Below, piece after piece: positions 35,432-49,121 of a stretch of DNA of 64,000 nt (the stretch's first letter is position 1; the number at the start of each line of letters is the position of its first letter). Under the pieces are notes generated by a model. That model saw only the letters and a program-made list of their open reading frames with translations. It did not search any database and was not told where the DNA came from. The DNA is from Plectrocnemia conspersa (Eukaryota; Arthropoda; Insecta; Trichoptera; Polycentropodidae): NCBI GenBank assembly GCA_009617715.1, contig VTFK01000094.1:1-64000 (forward strand), given 5' to 3'. The position numbers and the translations under genes were made by a program.

Positions 35432-36530
35432 TGAAACTAACAATGGTAATACAATGCTATAGAAGTAGTAATCTGATATTTTAAATTGCATATATATGCG
35501 GATAAAATAAAAGTATATATTTATAATTTAATATATATTTTAGATAATCAAATTCCAACGTGCGATGAAGCAACAGTTTGCATAAACTTAATCTATTTTT
35601 ATGTTAAGTGAAAAGCTAGAATACTGTAAAGTCAGATTGAAGTGCGAAAGCATACACATATACTTATGTATCAAAACAACTATTGTATATTATTTTATTT
35701 ATAGATATATTCGAAACGATAAATTTAATATTTTAAAGTTGGTTTCATATATATAATTATCACATCTATATAATATTTTATCAGTGCTCTTTAAAGTTAA
35801 TTTATCTCATATTTACATATTTATAACATATTTTTTGAGTTTAAAATTGAGATAGTATTTTTCAAATAAAATTTAATATTATATATTTTTAAAGAAACTT
35901 CAATTCATATCGTACGTTCTGTCAAAAAAGTTTATTTCGACATCTACAAGAGAGCGAATAACTTTTGTAGAAAAGAAAGAATTATATTGTGGAAATTGCT
36001 ACGATGACTTTTAATATCCTGAAGCCACATTCTCCTTTCAAGCTTTTTTATTGAGTTTAATTTTTTATTTAAATAAATAACTTACAATTTAGTTAGCTAA
36101 ATATGCATTAATTAATTTATTAGTAAAGTAATGCATAATCTGAATCACTATGGTTTTCTTACAATATAAATTCATAAATTTAATCCAAAATGAAATATTA
36201 AGCTTTAATTGAATTTAATATATACTATGAAACAATCATATTATTTATTGTATTTGCTAAAAATATTAGAGATACGATCTAGTTTTATTAATAAAATTAT
36301 AAATTTACGTACATTTTTAAACATAGCATAACATGTATGACGACGCATTATTCTACGAAATGTGCTATTGCAAACATACACATGATTGATACATGCACAC
36401 ATTTATGAACTGACCTAAAATCACTAATCTAAGAAGATATTTTAGAAACATTTTTCATTGTAAACATATGTATCATGGTATCAGATATATATATACATAA
36501 AATTTGCAATAGAAAAATACCGTGATTGAT
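35432..36530. other. AT-rich spacer
   Basis: Very AT-rich with TA-rich microsatellites. No recognised feature. Confidence 0.55.
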
Positions 36531-37951
36531 GATTTCCTCTCAATCAAAGAAAAGGGTCGATTGAGTTCTCAATTATATTTATGACTTTGATCCTCATTCG
36601 TATATAAAAATATAATGAACGATTTCGCGTATCGGTGTATTGTAGTATCGTATATATATATATTATAATATACCAAAATATATTTTTTATGATTTTGCAT
36701 TTTATATTTAAGCTCGGTCTCAATTTTCTTCCCGTTCCCTGCGTTACATCGAAACCCATATAAGTATCAAAGTGACTCAAGTATATTTCGCGACCTAAAT
36801 AAAGACTTTCGCTAAAATTATACACTAAAACATAAATCAAGCAGTTACCGCACATTTTCGTCGGCTTAATTGCGATTTTAATAAAGCGACAATGTTTTAG
36901 TTTAATATTGCGAAAAGTAATTTGAGATCGAAACGAATGGCTTCGCTACAAAGAGACTTTTTTTAATTATTTTTATTGAGGTGACACATTGATGAATAAA
37001 TTATACATGGTATAAAATAAACTCTTTTATGGGTGTAATATTATATATAATATAATACAATGTTTATGTTAGCAGGCGTCGTGTTCAGGATACGCATATT
37101 TATATTCAACTTGAAAATAGGTTATGAAATGTTTGAGCTTTAATTACAAACATGAACACGCTGTAACTCAAATATTAAACTTTATCTGTTTTGATGGTAA
37201 TAAATGTGATTTATAATAGTTTCGTATAAATGTCTGTATTTGCGATGAAATATTGTAAACGATTCTATCGTCACATTTTTTTAAAGGAAAATTTAGTGCT
37301 TCGGTTGAGATTGCTCTTAACTTTTTTCTATAGTGTACTGTGGGGAAAAACAAATGTTTCATGGTCGTCTATGAAAGACGGCCGACGCGTATGTTTTTTT
37401 ATTGGATATAGATCATATATAAATATTATTATGAATGTGTAAATCGCTTCGCACCTTTCAAAACATTGGCCGACCTTATACGATAGAGCAAAACGAGATT
37501 TATAACAGGACATGCGCCTAAGCGACAGGTTTCATATAAAAACCCTGTTATGGAACTTTGGCATGGGTTGTAACGGCGCAAATGAATTTTTGCAAAAAGT
37601 AATAACCAGATAATGACCATGTACGGAGAGTGTGTAGGTGAATGAGTCACATTGTACAAACAAATTGTTAGACCGCGTAAATGGATGATATGTAAGATAT
37701 GTGCTTTTTAACTTTCATAGAGACATGATAATTTATTAGTAGTCTTTAATAATAATATATAAGGTGTGGCGTAGTAATTGAAATCACATTAAAATGTTGA
37801 ATTAAAATATACTTCATGTAATGGAGTCAAATACTCATAATGAACAAATATGTATCTACAATTCTTTAATACTATATTGATTTATAATAATTATACCTTA
37901 TTTTAAATCAGCAACAGTTAAAATTTTAGCCTCAAAATGTTTATAATAAAT
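36531..37951. other. Mixed spacer with small GC-richer patches
   Basis: Patches at 36700-36960 and 37440-37650 are less AT-rich. A TA microsatellite sits at 36651-36666. Open frames of 60-103 codons here overlap each other on both strands and have no domains. Confidence 0.4.
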
Positions 37952-39052
37952 TGTGGGGAACCGATTTATTTTGGCCACAAAACTAGGAGATACTCTGGGG
38001 CAGGCGGGGCCTTGTTTGCTAACAATTATATCATTTTATTTAACAATATGCAATTAATAGCACTGACCAACAATTATATCATTTTATTCAATGCACCCGC
38101 TGCAATGCAATACGCCCTTGGACAATGCCCATCAAGCGAACGTCACTTTCTAATGGCGTATATCTATTTCACTGCATAATTGCAATTGGTCAGCAAGCTT
38201 TGCAGCCCTAGTACTTAAGCCTGGACTTCGATGAGAAGAGAGTATTCACCGGCAGCCACTCGAAAATAGGAAGTCATCAGTAGCGACTCGAAGAGCCCGC
38301 GGGTAATGGTCGCTCACATCCCGAGAGAAACTCCTCCATATCGAGCACCTTCGTAGCAGAAAAGGATCAACTTCCGCTGTACACTCGCTGCCGGTGCCAG
38401 TCGACCACACGCTGGAGTTCGCCGTTAACAGTGTGGGAGAGTGAGGGACCTATTTTGAGCTTGAAAAATCTCAGACTCTTAAGAGAAAGTAAACACTGTG
38501 AACACCCAACCGAGGTAGCGTCCTTTGGAATATCAATGACGAGCAAAGCACTGCATTTCAAACCAGCAGGCTAATAAGGGCCCAGCCCTTAGGGACCGGG
38601 AGTCGAAACTGGTACTGAGGCATCACGAAAGTGATGTTCAAGGATGAAGCATAGAAATGCAGGAGCATGCAACGCTAATGCTATGCAAAAGCTAAGCAAC
38701 AGATTTTCAGGTGAGCAGGAGAGCGTTTCCCAAGACACTCGGGAGAAACACTACTGAGTAGTACTACGGGGGGTGGATCCCGCTCATCTGTACTCATCTG
38801 TGACTCGTAGGGCCTTATTACCGGTAACGGCAGTGGTTTAAGCAATGGATCATGTAGTAACATTTGTACGCTCGCTGCCACGCTACTAGCCCTCCGAGGA
38901 TCTCCCACGGTAATCATCCCTACGCCAGTTTCTCCACCACCGCTCGGAGAAAACATCTGTCATAACAATTGTAAATATAATATAATAAAACTCTAACTAA
39001 ATTTCACATTGAGTCTCACTGTCTACAAAGCCATCACACCCCTAGGGTTCAC
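37952..39052 (+). mobile_element. GC-richer block, possible solo LTR
   Basis: A sharply bounded block of about 1.1 kb, much richer in GC than the flanks. It starts TGTGGGGAACC and ends GGGTTCACA, so the outermost bases are inverted (TGTG...CACA), as in LTRs. An AATAAAA signal at 38982-38988 lies about 65 bases before the right border, as expected of an R/U5 region. The five bases outside each end do not match cleanly. A 20-base word AACAATTATATCATTTTATT is repeated at 38021 and 38069. Open frames inside (38367-38561, 38681-38956, minus strand) show no domain. Alternatives are a decayed non-LTR 5' region or a non-coding RNA gene. Confidence 0.3.
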
Positions 39053-39257
39053 AAATAACAAAACTTTCATAAAATACCTGATCTTAATGCATTATGCAGA
39101 CGTAAAAGGGATGCAAATGATTCGTAAAAATCGTCATCTGCGATTCGTCAGAGCTTGAACGATTGATATAGAATATATGAAACGTGGTCACATCGGAATA
39201 AATCATCCGAAGGCGTAGATCCTCAACAACGCGTAATGTAGCGACTAATGTGATGTG
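39053..39257. promoter_or_regulatory. Mixed-composition region with octamer
   Basis: GATGCAAATGATT at 39112-39124 contains the octamer word ATGCAAAT. No coding signal seen. Confidence 0.2.
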
Positions 39258-39286
39258 AGCCAGGAGTCTACTGCAGACTCCTGGCT
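39258..39286. repeat. Perfect hairpin, 12-bp stem
   Basis: AGCCAGGAGTCT and AGACTCCTGGCT are exact reverse complements around the five-base loop ACTGC. The stem is GC-rich and would be stable in RNA. Confidence 0.95.
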
Positions 39287-40270
39287 GACACTCGCTGGTG
39301 TCCGGCAAGTAAGAACGAGATAATGTTTGCCTGCAATGGCGGCTCGATAAGCCGAAGGTTTAAAGAAATCTTCACGTCAGTCCAAAATAAAATAAATTAC
39401 GAGAAGATCAGAGACTATCGTCCGATCGAGTTGAGAAACGATTACACGCATCGAGAGCAGACGACCACAATTCGAAACAATGCGATCACACAATTTGAGA
39501 CGGCAGACAACCAGACCGAGACCGAAAACAATAAACACGAAATACCTAAGCAGATTATCCAGAGGCTATTACTTCTCCACCAGCGTTCAGTCCACAAAAT
39601 ATATTCAACTCAATACTATTTTTCTGTGCTTATTAACAATAAACTGTTGCCGCGTATATTTTGTTTGGTAAGCTACACTATGGCCTCAAAACGCGAAAGA
39701 TCTTATCTCAATTACTCTTTTTAAAGCGGTTCCGAAAAAAATCGTAATCAATTTTGGGTAGCAAAAGGGGGTAGTAATCGGTCGTCACAAAAGCAATCGT
39801 TAACTTTGAATAAATAACTAAAAATAATCCAGCCATTGTCAAATTTTTTTCACTGATATTGCTTTTAAATGAGATTAGCGCAAAATAAAATTTGATCAAA
39901 AGTAATAATGCGAATTAACATGCAATATGTATCGTTGTTCTTCAACATACAAATATCAAAAAATGTTAACAAGTACAACATCGGCACTCTATCAACGTCT
40001 TGAACATCCAATTAATCCCGCTTTGGCGAAGATTTGACGTCTCTCGGAGATTTTTCTCCCTTTTCGTCCTGCGGCTCGTAAATGATACACGTTGAACCGC
40101 CATTAACTGCGTGTTCTGGTCATAACCAAAGTCGTAAATCTTCCTCAGAGCTTGCGGCAATTAAGCTTGCGGCGATTTCAATTCCATACGCGCACGACGT
40201 TTTATTTCAATTTATTCCAAGTCTACTATTCAACCCGATTAATACCGCCTACATTGCGCAGTAAGCCCCT
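39287..40270. other. Unclassified balanced-composition region
   Basis: The 133-codon plus-strand open frame at 39323-39724 is rich in Q, N, T and R and has no domain I know. GGCAAGTAAGAACG near 39303 would serve as a 5' splice site, and AATAAAC at 39647-39653 as a weak polyadenylation signal, so an LTR or leader of an endogenous element is conceivable. A second GC-richer patch lies at 40000-40260. I see no reason to call a host protein. Confidence 0.25.
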
Positions 40271-41995
40271 TTTGATGTGCTAAACACAGTGAAAATTTTA
40301 TGTGATAAAAAATGAACCAATTCGGTTTAGATACAGATATGTCTAAATTAATATGATAGAGATAAGACACAATAGAACATTTATTATCACTTTAAATCCT
40401 TAAAAATAAGTGGAGACAAATAAAAACAGGTATTTAAAGCAATTTAGCGTAATAGACGAGAGCATAATATTATAAGCCTTTGAAAATTCTTGGAAATTGT
40501 TCGTATATATTAGCAAATACCTGAGATGCACGTAAGTTATGTGATTAGAACATGTACCATAAAGCTTATTTTCGCTCGCATTTTAGTACAATGACATGAT
40601 TATTTAAGTTATAAATATTACAAAAATTTAACATTTATATTCCTAAAATTATATAGAAAAATTAAAAATTCTTTTTTGATTTTCTCAAATATTGAAAATT
40701 CAGACAGTTTCTCACAAAGCATATACAGTATTTTTTATGATTTGAAGTATTGCCATATTTAATGTTTTATGCAATATATTCATTATCAAAATCTGTTTCC
40801 ATACAATAATTTAGGATACATTAGATTACTTATTTTGTTGATTTTTAAGATATAGCACACAGGCTGGATGTTCTCTTCCCAGCGATTTAAAAAGCTCTCC
40901 GATCTTTGTACGTTGAGTTTAAGACTTAAATCCTGAAGTTTAGTCTTTGCATAATAAATAAGCGTATAATCGAGGGTATTTCAAATTAAATCAAAGCAAA
41001 CAAAAAGAAGATGCAAATATCAGGTGAAAATAATAGAACTTATATATTTTAATTTTAGTTAAGTGAAATTATTTTTTACATATTAATTATAGTATATAAG
41101 CTCGGTTTTAAGAACCAAAAAGCTTTAGCTAAACATAGCGTTCTTGGCATATTTTTTATAGGGCAAAGTCTCGCATTAGTTGATCGAAATTTGACAGATA
41201 GTATGGCGATAAATTTTTATGTCTAACCCAATACAAATAAATGACAGTTGTCATTTATAAGATTTTTCCTATTGACTTTTCGAACTAGGTCAAGCTTTCA
41301 AAAGTTTAGGTTCTGTCCAAAACTGTACTTATAAAATAATATTATATTTTTCAATAAAAATATAGGTGGAATACACTTAATATCCCTTGTGTTTTATATC
41401 AATTTTCTTACTATTGCAGGCAATAACGACATTACCACTTAAGTATCATATGTACTAATACATTAATTCAGACCATTTTTTAATAGCAATTTTTGCTATA
41501 ATATAACAACGAGCCACTCTGAAATTATAAAATTACCAGAGAGAGCTTAGATTTGTCTCAGAATATTCGATTATTTTTGCGGTGGCTGAAGCGTGCTTTA
41601 GATTAAATTATTACGAGCACCCACAACTCTCTCGTTTTAAAATAAATTGTATCACACATTATGCTTGTTAAAATTCACGTCTTTGCTGAACTTTATAAGA
41701 AAAAAGTAGTTTGCATAGTATACGCTCGCATAATTTGTTGAAGCTGGATTAATCTCTGAAGGCTTAAGCTTTTAATATAATATTGAGGTAAAATTTGCGT
41801 TGGAATAAATACGCTCGGGCAACATTAACACGCATTAAAATATAATAATACAAGTATATATCTTGAAAGGTAATATATGTCAATTTGTATATGAACATAT
41901 ATTTGCTTCAATCAGCATTAAATTATATTTACCATTTATTTTAAAAGGTTTTTTAATGGCATATTTTACTAAAAGTTTCAACGCGTACTATTTTT
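40271..41995. other. AT-rich spacer with small inverted repeat
   Basis: ATAAATGACA and TGTCATTTAT form a perfect inverted repeat around GT at 41237-41258. Otherwise nothing recognised. Confidence 0.5.
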
Positions 41996-42310
41996 CGAGG
42001 AATAAAAGGACGAGAGTAGAATTTCGCTGAGATGTCAAACCTTCACCAAAACGAGATTAATTCCATCGTCGTTCGGCACTGCAAATATTTGTGAACTTTT
42101 TTCCTAAGTCGAAGCTTGCTTGTCAAAGATGTGCTAAGTGGTTTTAAGTACCTGCTACGGACGCATCAATCTGAAGTCCGACGTTGACAATCCATTTGCG
42201 AGGACGTTGCAATTTATTTCCACATTTTTGCGCGATCCACTTCAGAACAGCCAGTATTAATGAGAAATCACTGATTTGGGTCGACAATCAATCTGTAGAG
42301 AAATAACTTT
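41996..42310. promoter_or_regulatory. GC-richer island, possible conserved non-coding element
   Basis: About 300 bases of balanced composition without open frame or repeat signature. Confidence 0.2.
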
Positions 42311-43979
42311 GAATAAATTTTCGGATCTTAAAGATAAATCAGCGTTTGGACATTTGAGTTACTGAACAATTTTATCATTTTAATTAAAAAAAAATTGGTT
42401 TTATAAATCAGTTTTAATATTTTTACTATTAATCTGAAAACATTTGTATATCAAACATGTAAAGAGTTTAAAAATATGATCAATAAAATACCATAAATAA
42501 ATACAGAAAAAAATTACTGCAAAAATCGTTTTAAAATATATTTCAAACTATCTATCTACAATATATATAAAATATAATATAACAAAAAAAATAATATAGT
42601 GATAAAAATTTACATAGATTAATGCATAGAAAATTTTAAATAAAATTCCTTATATTTAATCGCATTTTAACATAATTATTTTGTGTACGGTAAGTTCTCA
42701 TTATTTTGCAATTGCCAGTTTGAATAACGCTGGTATTGAAAAATTTTAACGTTACTTTTTAATGTGGCTTCATAATCCGAAAAAAACTACTTTCGTTTTA
42801 TCTGCGTATCTGTGGTTTAATTAAATATAACGAATTGTTTATCGGCAATTTTAAGGATATAAACACTTTAGTGAGTCTTTTAAAAAAACTTGTTGTTGTA
42901 ATCATCACATAAAAAATATAATAATGTTTTTCAAGGCAAGCTTATGAAATATATCCTAGACTTTGTATATTTACTTTCAGAAGATCCCATAAATTCATAT
43001 CTACACTATATAATATGAATTAACCAGACTAAAATTATTATTTATAGTCAAAATTTTCACAACAAATAAACTTTTAAAATCAGTTAAGCGTAATAATAAA
43101 TCACAAATGACGTACTAAAAATAAAACGAAATATTATACGAAACATTACTGCCGCTTATAAATTTAAAACTCAAACCTTTCTAAAATGATACAAAACAAA
43201 AAGGCCTGACAACCAAGAGACATCCTTGTAACATTTTCCTCCAAAATGAAGACACACTTAGTGTATAAAAATAGCACAAATTCAAACAAACGTATGTAGT
43301 AGATACATATTAAGCACACAGAACTGTATAAATTAAATTTAACAAACGATATAACTGGAACGAACTCAACTATAACAAGTTGCAAACATTTGCTTAGCAT
43401 TTTTTTTTTCTCGGTAATAGTTCCCCTTGCCAACGTTCAGACTGCCTATTTATGAGTCAGTTTTTCCGAACCATTATTGCCAATGTAGGGTCGAGTTGGG
43501 TATATTTATTATTATTTACGGTACGATCTATATCAATTTAATGTCACACACAAACGCGTAGTATTGTGAAGGATACGTGAAAATTGAATTAATCATAAGG
43601 TCCATTATCACAAAACCGTTTACTCAATAGGAGGTAAGCTCCTGGTGTTATACGACATTGTCCTAATTCCTTTGTCTTATCTATAGCTACACGAAAAGCG
43701 TAGGTGAGCTGAAAGCGAAATTCATTAAAAACACATTCGTAGTATTTTCGCGTAATTTCACATATGCAGCTGTTGGAATTTTATGTAAATTTTAGTAGCT
43801 TCAAATTTGGTAGCATGAAAAACTTCCGTTGAATTTGAGTTTATTCTTTTTGTTTAAATACGGGCTCACGAAGGTAAATGGTTAAAAAATTAAGCGTTTA
43901 TTATTGAGTGAATTTATTTATACAGAAAAAACGCCTAACGCAAGTTTTTAAATATCAATAAATATTTAAAAATATATAT
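42311..43979. other. AT-rich spacer
   Basis: The 89-codon minus-strand open frame at 43164-43433 lacks a domain. A less AT-rich patch lies at 43430-43780. Nothing called. Confidence 0.5.
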
Positions 43980-44885
43980 AAATATGGTTAAAGAATAATG
44001 TACTTAAATTAAATGAGAATAAAACTAAATGTATTTTTATTAATTATAAAAATGTGCTAGATAATAGTACCAAAATAGTAATAAATAACTCTAGTATAGA
44101 AATAGTGGATAATATAAAATATTTAGGAGTAATTGTTGATACAAAATTAAATTTTAAAGAACATTGTAATTACATAAAAAAAAAAATTAGTAGAAAAATA
44201 GGTTTATTATCTAGATTAAGAAATATATTAAGTATAAATACAAAAAAAAAAATTTCCAACAGTATAATATTGCCCCATTTTAATTATTGTGCAACACTGT
44301 TAAATATGCTAAATAAATTAGATAAACAAATGTTGCAAAAAATTACAAAATAGGGCAATGAGAGTAATCTTAAATAAAAATAGATTAACTAATTGTAAAA
44401 GTATGATTGATAGATTAGACTGGTTGAATGTTCAAGAAATATTGAGTATGAATGTTTTAGTATTTATATATAAGTTAGAAAATAATATGTTACCACAATA
44501 TTTTAATAAGTATTTAATAAGAAATAAAGATGTACATAAATATAATACTAGAATTAGAGAAAATTTAAAGATAATCAAGTATAAGAAAACGAGTACGGCT
44601 AGGGGAATTATGTACGGAGGTTTTGATTTATATAATAGTATTCCAAGAGAAATCCGAAACAGCAAAAATATAACGGGTTTCATAAATGGAATAAAAAAAC
44701 ACCTTCGTACATATAGAAATAAATTATAATATTAAATCTTTATTATTGTATATTTTTATTTTTTCTTTCTGTTATGTATTTTTTATATATTTTTTATATA
44801 TGTTTACTAAATTTGTTAGATGTAAAGATTAGCTATTAAGCTAAATAAATTAATAAAATAATACATAATAATAATAATAAATAGG
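43980..44885 (+). mobile_element. LINE family L1w, copy 2, 5'-truncated
   Basis: The copy begins abruptly in the codons for the WLKNNVLKLNENKTKC block and runs through the reverse transcriptase C-terminus, a 3' untranslated region and a (TAA/TAAA)-rich tail ending near 44880. Its 3' 700 bases match the minus-strand copy at 53216-54430 at nearly every position, including the motif CTATTAAGCTAAATAAATTA before the tail. A 5' truncated, 3' complete structure is typical of target-primed reverse transcription. Target duplications were not identified. Confidence 0.9.
44054..44729 (+). pseudogene. LINE L1w copy 2 reverse transcriptase C-terminus, one frameshift
   Basis: Two consecutive open frames (44054-44353 and 44358-44729) are the two parts of one protein. 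The first reads KYLGVIVDTKLNFKEHC and ISNSIILPHFNYCATLL; the second RVILNKNRLTNCKSMIDRLDWL, MYGGFDLYNSIPREIR and FINGIKKHLRTYRNKL, then stop. They are split by one extra A in the run before TTACAAAATAGGGCAATG (44336-44356); copy 1 has one A fewer and stays in frame as LQKLQNRAMR. The domain is the thumb and C-terminal region found in Jockey/CR1-like LINEs. The catalytic palm is not in this copy. Confidence 0.85.
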
Positions 44886-47800
44886 CAGATTAAATAATTC
44901 AATAAAAAAAAACATTTTGCAACGCGTGTAAAGTTGAGTATAAAAATTAGTAAGATATAATTCGAAAAAGTTAACAATGAAAACACATTAGAGTAATGAA
45001 AATTAGCACACATTTGAGTAATGAAAATTAATTAATACATATTTTGATTTCACGTTTTTGATTCAAGAGTGAATTTGCCAGTATTTAACTGACTACTAAA
45101 AAAGAATCGTGAAAGCAGACCTATTGAGCATTATCTCACATGGCATATAATAATATTTTCTATATACGTATAATCAAACTGTAATAATATAATTTATTTG
45201 AAATTAGGTGTGTCTACCATTATTTAATAGCGACAAAGAGGATCGTTGGTTTATAATTAAAGCGCGTAACATACATAATTGAAAAGGCAGGTAAAAGAGG
45301 AATTCCATAATAATTTCGCAACGTGCTTCTATGCCAATAAAATAAATAATAAAATTTATTTTCGCGTCAAATGAAAACCTTAAATTTGTTTACTCTTGAT
45401 TTTATTAAATAATATGTTTACATATAGTCCCTATCATATCTTCATACTAATTTTTACTTAAAAAATCATATATACTTCTAAATATCAACGAAATAATCTG
45501 AATTAAATTTGTATTATTAATCTTAATCGTGATATTACAAAGGGAATATAATTTAATAAATCTGATATGTGCTTGAATGATTTATACGCAAAAGTTGAAA
45601 GCCGTGTTCTCTCAAAGCAGCCTATGCCATAGAGACGAGAGTAATGCGTTTTCGACGGAAAGAAAATCACCTCCAACCTATTACGCTGAATGTGTACTTT
45701 GTTCTAGCATAGACCATATGGCGTCATAGAAAATATTGACAATCTAAAATATATTGCTTTTCAAGGAAGTTTTGCATACACATTTTTTTGGTTTATCTAG
45801 GACAATTTAAAATGGGATTTATGGCATAGTTATGGACAAAATAAAATCGTTGAGTGGGTAGCAAACATTTTTTAAATAATGAATGCAAAAGATTTGTCTT
45901 TAGTGACAAATGTAATTAAAGAGAGATTTTTATTTAAAAAAAAAAACATATAAAGCTTCGTCTGATTTATGATGTTATCAACCACGAAAGTATATTGCTA
46001 GCTCGCGGAAGTATGATTACCAAATAAAAAATTTTATGCATTATTTATCGAGCAAATTTATTCCACACAATTCTATGCTTAATATTTTTATGTATGCTAC
46101 GAAAAATGTAGTTTAATAAAAACTACGGCAAGTTTGAAAACCATTGTATGTAATATAATGATTGATACTGTCCTTATTTATAATTCAAACTTATGCGAAC
46201 ACATTTATTTATTATAGGTTACATAATAATAAATTGCTAATTATATTTTTTGTACAAGGTAAATGTATATGCAACAAAAGAACATATTAGGCATATTTTT
46301 TTATTAAATTCAACTAAAAGCTATGAGGCATGTTAGTGGTATAAAATATATAATTAATGTTTACGCGTAAATCTGCGTGCTTATGAAATTATTATTTAAT
46401 GTGCAATTTTGAATCAAATATAATATGTGTATCTTACATATAATTCTTCTAAGCCGCTCTACGTACAATTTTCTACCGTATCGTCTTGTATGAACGATGT
46501 ATGTATGTATATAACACACATTAACAAAAGAAATATATTTAATTATAATAATAAAAATTTAATTTGCTTTTGTTTTTGATCGAAGGCTCTGACTGTCGAC
46601 CAATGAAAAATAAGCATTTAAATATAAAACAAAATGGTCGATAGCAACGTATTAACAGTTGAAACGCGACAACAATTTTCATTATTTTTTCATGTGCGTT
46701 GTTCGATTTGAGTGCATATAAATATTTGTATCGTAAATTAACTAAGTGCGTTTTAACTATAAAAATGAAATATATACATAGTGCGTGTAAGAATTAAAAG
46801 TATACACATATTTAAATATTAAAATTTGAAGTCCCGTCGAAGTGCTCTGAGGCCAAAAAGTTAGTTTTTTCTTTTATTTATAATACATAAATATTATCAT
46901 TGCTTCCGATTTAATGAACATATTCGTTAGATTTGACTGAATATAATTACTTGAATTGCAAATACCGTTAACATGTAATATATACTTAGTACGTATGATG
47001 ATTGAGGTCAATGTCGATCAAACCATATACATAAATGGTAATAAAACGTATTTTTTTTATCTATTGATATTTGAGGATACTATCTTTCAAGACGATCGCA
47101 TGACAATTATTGTGATGCAGGCGGTTATTTAGCTGAAGAAGTTTGGTTCCATTTTTGCGTAGTCATCTTATTGCTCGCTCATGGCTTCTAAAAATAATTA
47201 TGCATAATATTTACATAGAACTGACAATGATATGAAATAATATTCTAATATTAAATCTCAGTTGTTGTGACATATAGTGATTATATTTTGGGTAGTGAGT
47301 GAGTTTTTGTATACACCAAAGTATATAAATAAAATAAATTAAAATCATTACTGCAGCAAAAAAATTTACCTAGATAGTTCTGTTCCGAGCGACGCCCCAC
47401 AATTTACTAGCCAATGGCCAGCTTATAAATGTTATCTAATAGACGACATTTTAAAATAATTATAAATATGTGATTGTTTACCTGGAATAATCGATAGTCA
47501 AAATATCTAAGAGTGTGTTATTTTTAATTCCGATGTGTCAAAATATATATTACATTATGGTTTTTTATCAATATTTGTTCTGTGCAATCATTTTTTTAAC
47601 AGAACAGCCAAATTCAGAATATTCAGTTACAACAAATTTATGTAGTATGTTCTTTATAAAAAGAAAATACTTTGACAGTGACTTCAAATTAAGATGATTC
47701 ACTTTTTATTTATATATACTAATTCTACTCTATATGTCATCAAATTTTTCTATCATTGCTTCTGAAAAATTATTAAAAACAATAAGACCCTTATCAAGAT

Positions 47801-47913
47801 TTAAGCATTGAACAAATTAAAACTACTAATATAATCCATAAATTAAATTTAAACAACAACTGAAGAACAAAATTAACAAAAGTTACCGTAGAGGATTAAA
47901 CACGTAGATTGTC
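44886..47913. other. AT-rich spacer
   Basis: A small GC-richer patch lies at 45590-45730 and another at 46580-46690. No gene, RNA or transposon signature was recognised. Confidence 0.5.
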
Positions 47914-47963
47914 GCAATACGTGATATTTTAATTGCTTGCAATACGTGATATTTTAATTGTTT
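47914..47963. repeat. 25-bp tandem duplication
   Basis: GCAATACGTGATATTTTAAT plus TGCTT is repeated once with a single change (TGTTT); a third partial copy starts GCCATACG. Confidence 0.9.
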
Positions 47964-49121
47964 GCCATACGTAAATGTTATTATAATTTTCATTGCTTCT
48001 GAAAATTAACTGTAAACGTCACTATATAGTGGGTAAAATGTACCTTTTTGTTAGCATTAATATGAGAATTTTTCATTAATTACTAACATTGTAAAATGTT
48101 AAATTAGCTTTGGTATGTATATCTTTAATTGCCATATTACTGCTGTTTGTCTCTTAATATTTGATCCTAGAAAGTCAACAGTAATTTTGTTAGAATAACC
48201 GTGTTATATAATTCATATAAACAAACACTTACTGGCACACTTAAAGTTTTGCTTATATTGTCTATAATTTCAATGCTACGTCATTTTGAATCATCTTCAA
48301 TTAACACTTTGTAAGAAAAATGGTGTGATTTAACATATTTCACTGTTTATTTAATTGCACTGAACTGCGCGCGGCGAGCACTTGACAGATGACAGGAGAG
48401 TTGTCATATGTAGGCAAATTTAACAGTTAAGAGAAATTCCTGTTTTTACGCGCTTGAGAACTTGAGCTTATTTTATGGATTCTAATTATAAAACACTTCT
48501 AAAAAAATAGATTTTCAACATAATATAAATAATGTAGATTTGTATTAGCTTTTCCATACAAAATTAAATTTTTCCGAACATTGTCAATTTAAAACAATCA
48601 AAAATTATATTTTTTTGAGAATTTTAAAATTTTGCAAAAAAAAGAGGCAGTCTTAAAATAAGTACTATTTGCGCTTTCACAATGAAATGAAGTTCTGTAA
48701 TTAACAACTATTAATATAATAAACCCATAGTGTGAATCCCATTTACTGGCACGTATAAAAGAAAACTACACAAAATTGTAAAACACTAAATTAAATATTT
48801 TTAAAATTATTAAATTTCAAGATTTATTCAAAATATTTTTTTTAACCTTGAAAAATAAATTTTATTTAAATATGAATTTCATATTTTTTAGTTCATTATA
48901 AATTAAAAATATTTTTAGTTTAATACAGTGAAAATTTTTGAACTTAATTTTTCTTAAAATCTATAAAAATCATTTAGTTTCCTATTTTCATTGATATATT
49001 TAAATACATCATAATTCAATGCTATTATTAATTTTATTATTCTAAATTTTTCTTATTATTAAAATTTTGATATTTAAGTTCACAAAAATTAAATAATATT
49101 TTTTATTTAGTATATTTTTAT
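47964..49121. other. AT-rich spacer with GC-rich patch
   Basis: The patch at 48360-48420 (GCGCGCGGCGAGCACTTGAC) stands out. The word TTACTGGCAC occurs at 48229 and at 48743. These may be parts of an old transposon; no element could be delimited. Confidence 0.35.

Noticed and set aside
39323..39724. 133-codon plus-strand open frame
   Set aside because: Q/N/T/R-rich translation without domain, lying in an anomalous GC-richer block; no clear exon borders or similarity. Mentioned only as part of the unclassified region.
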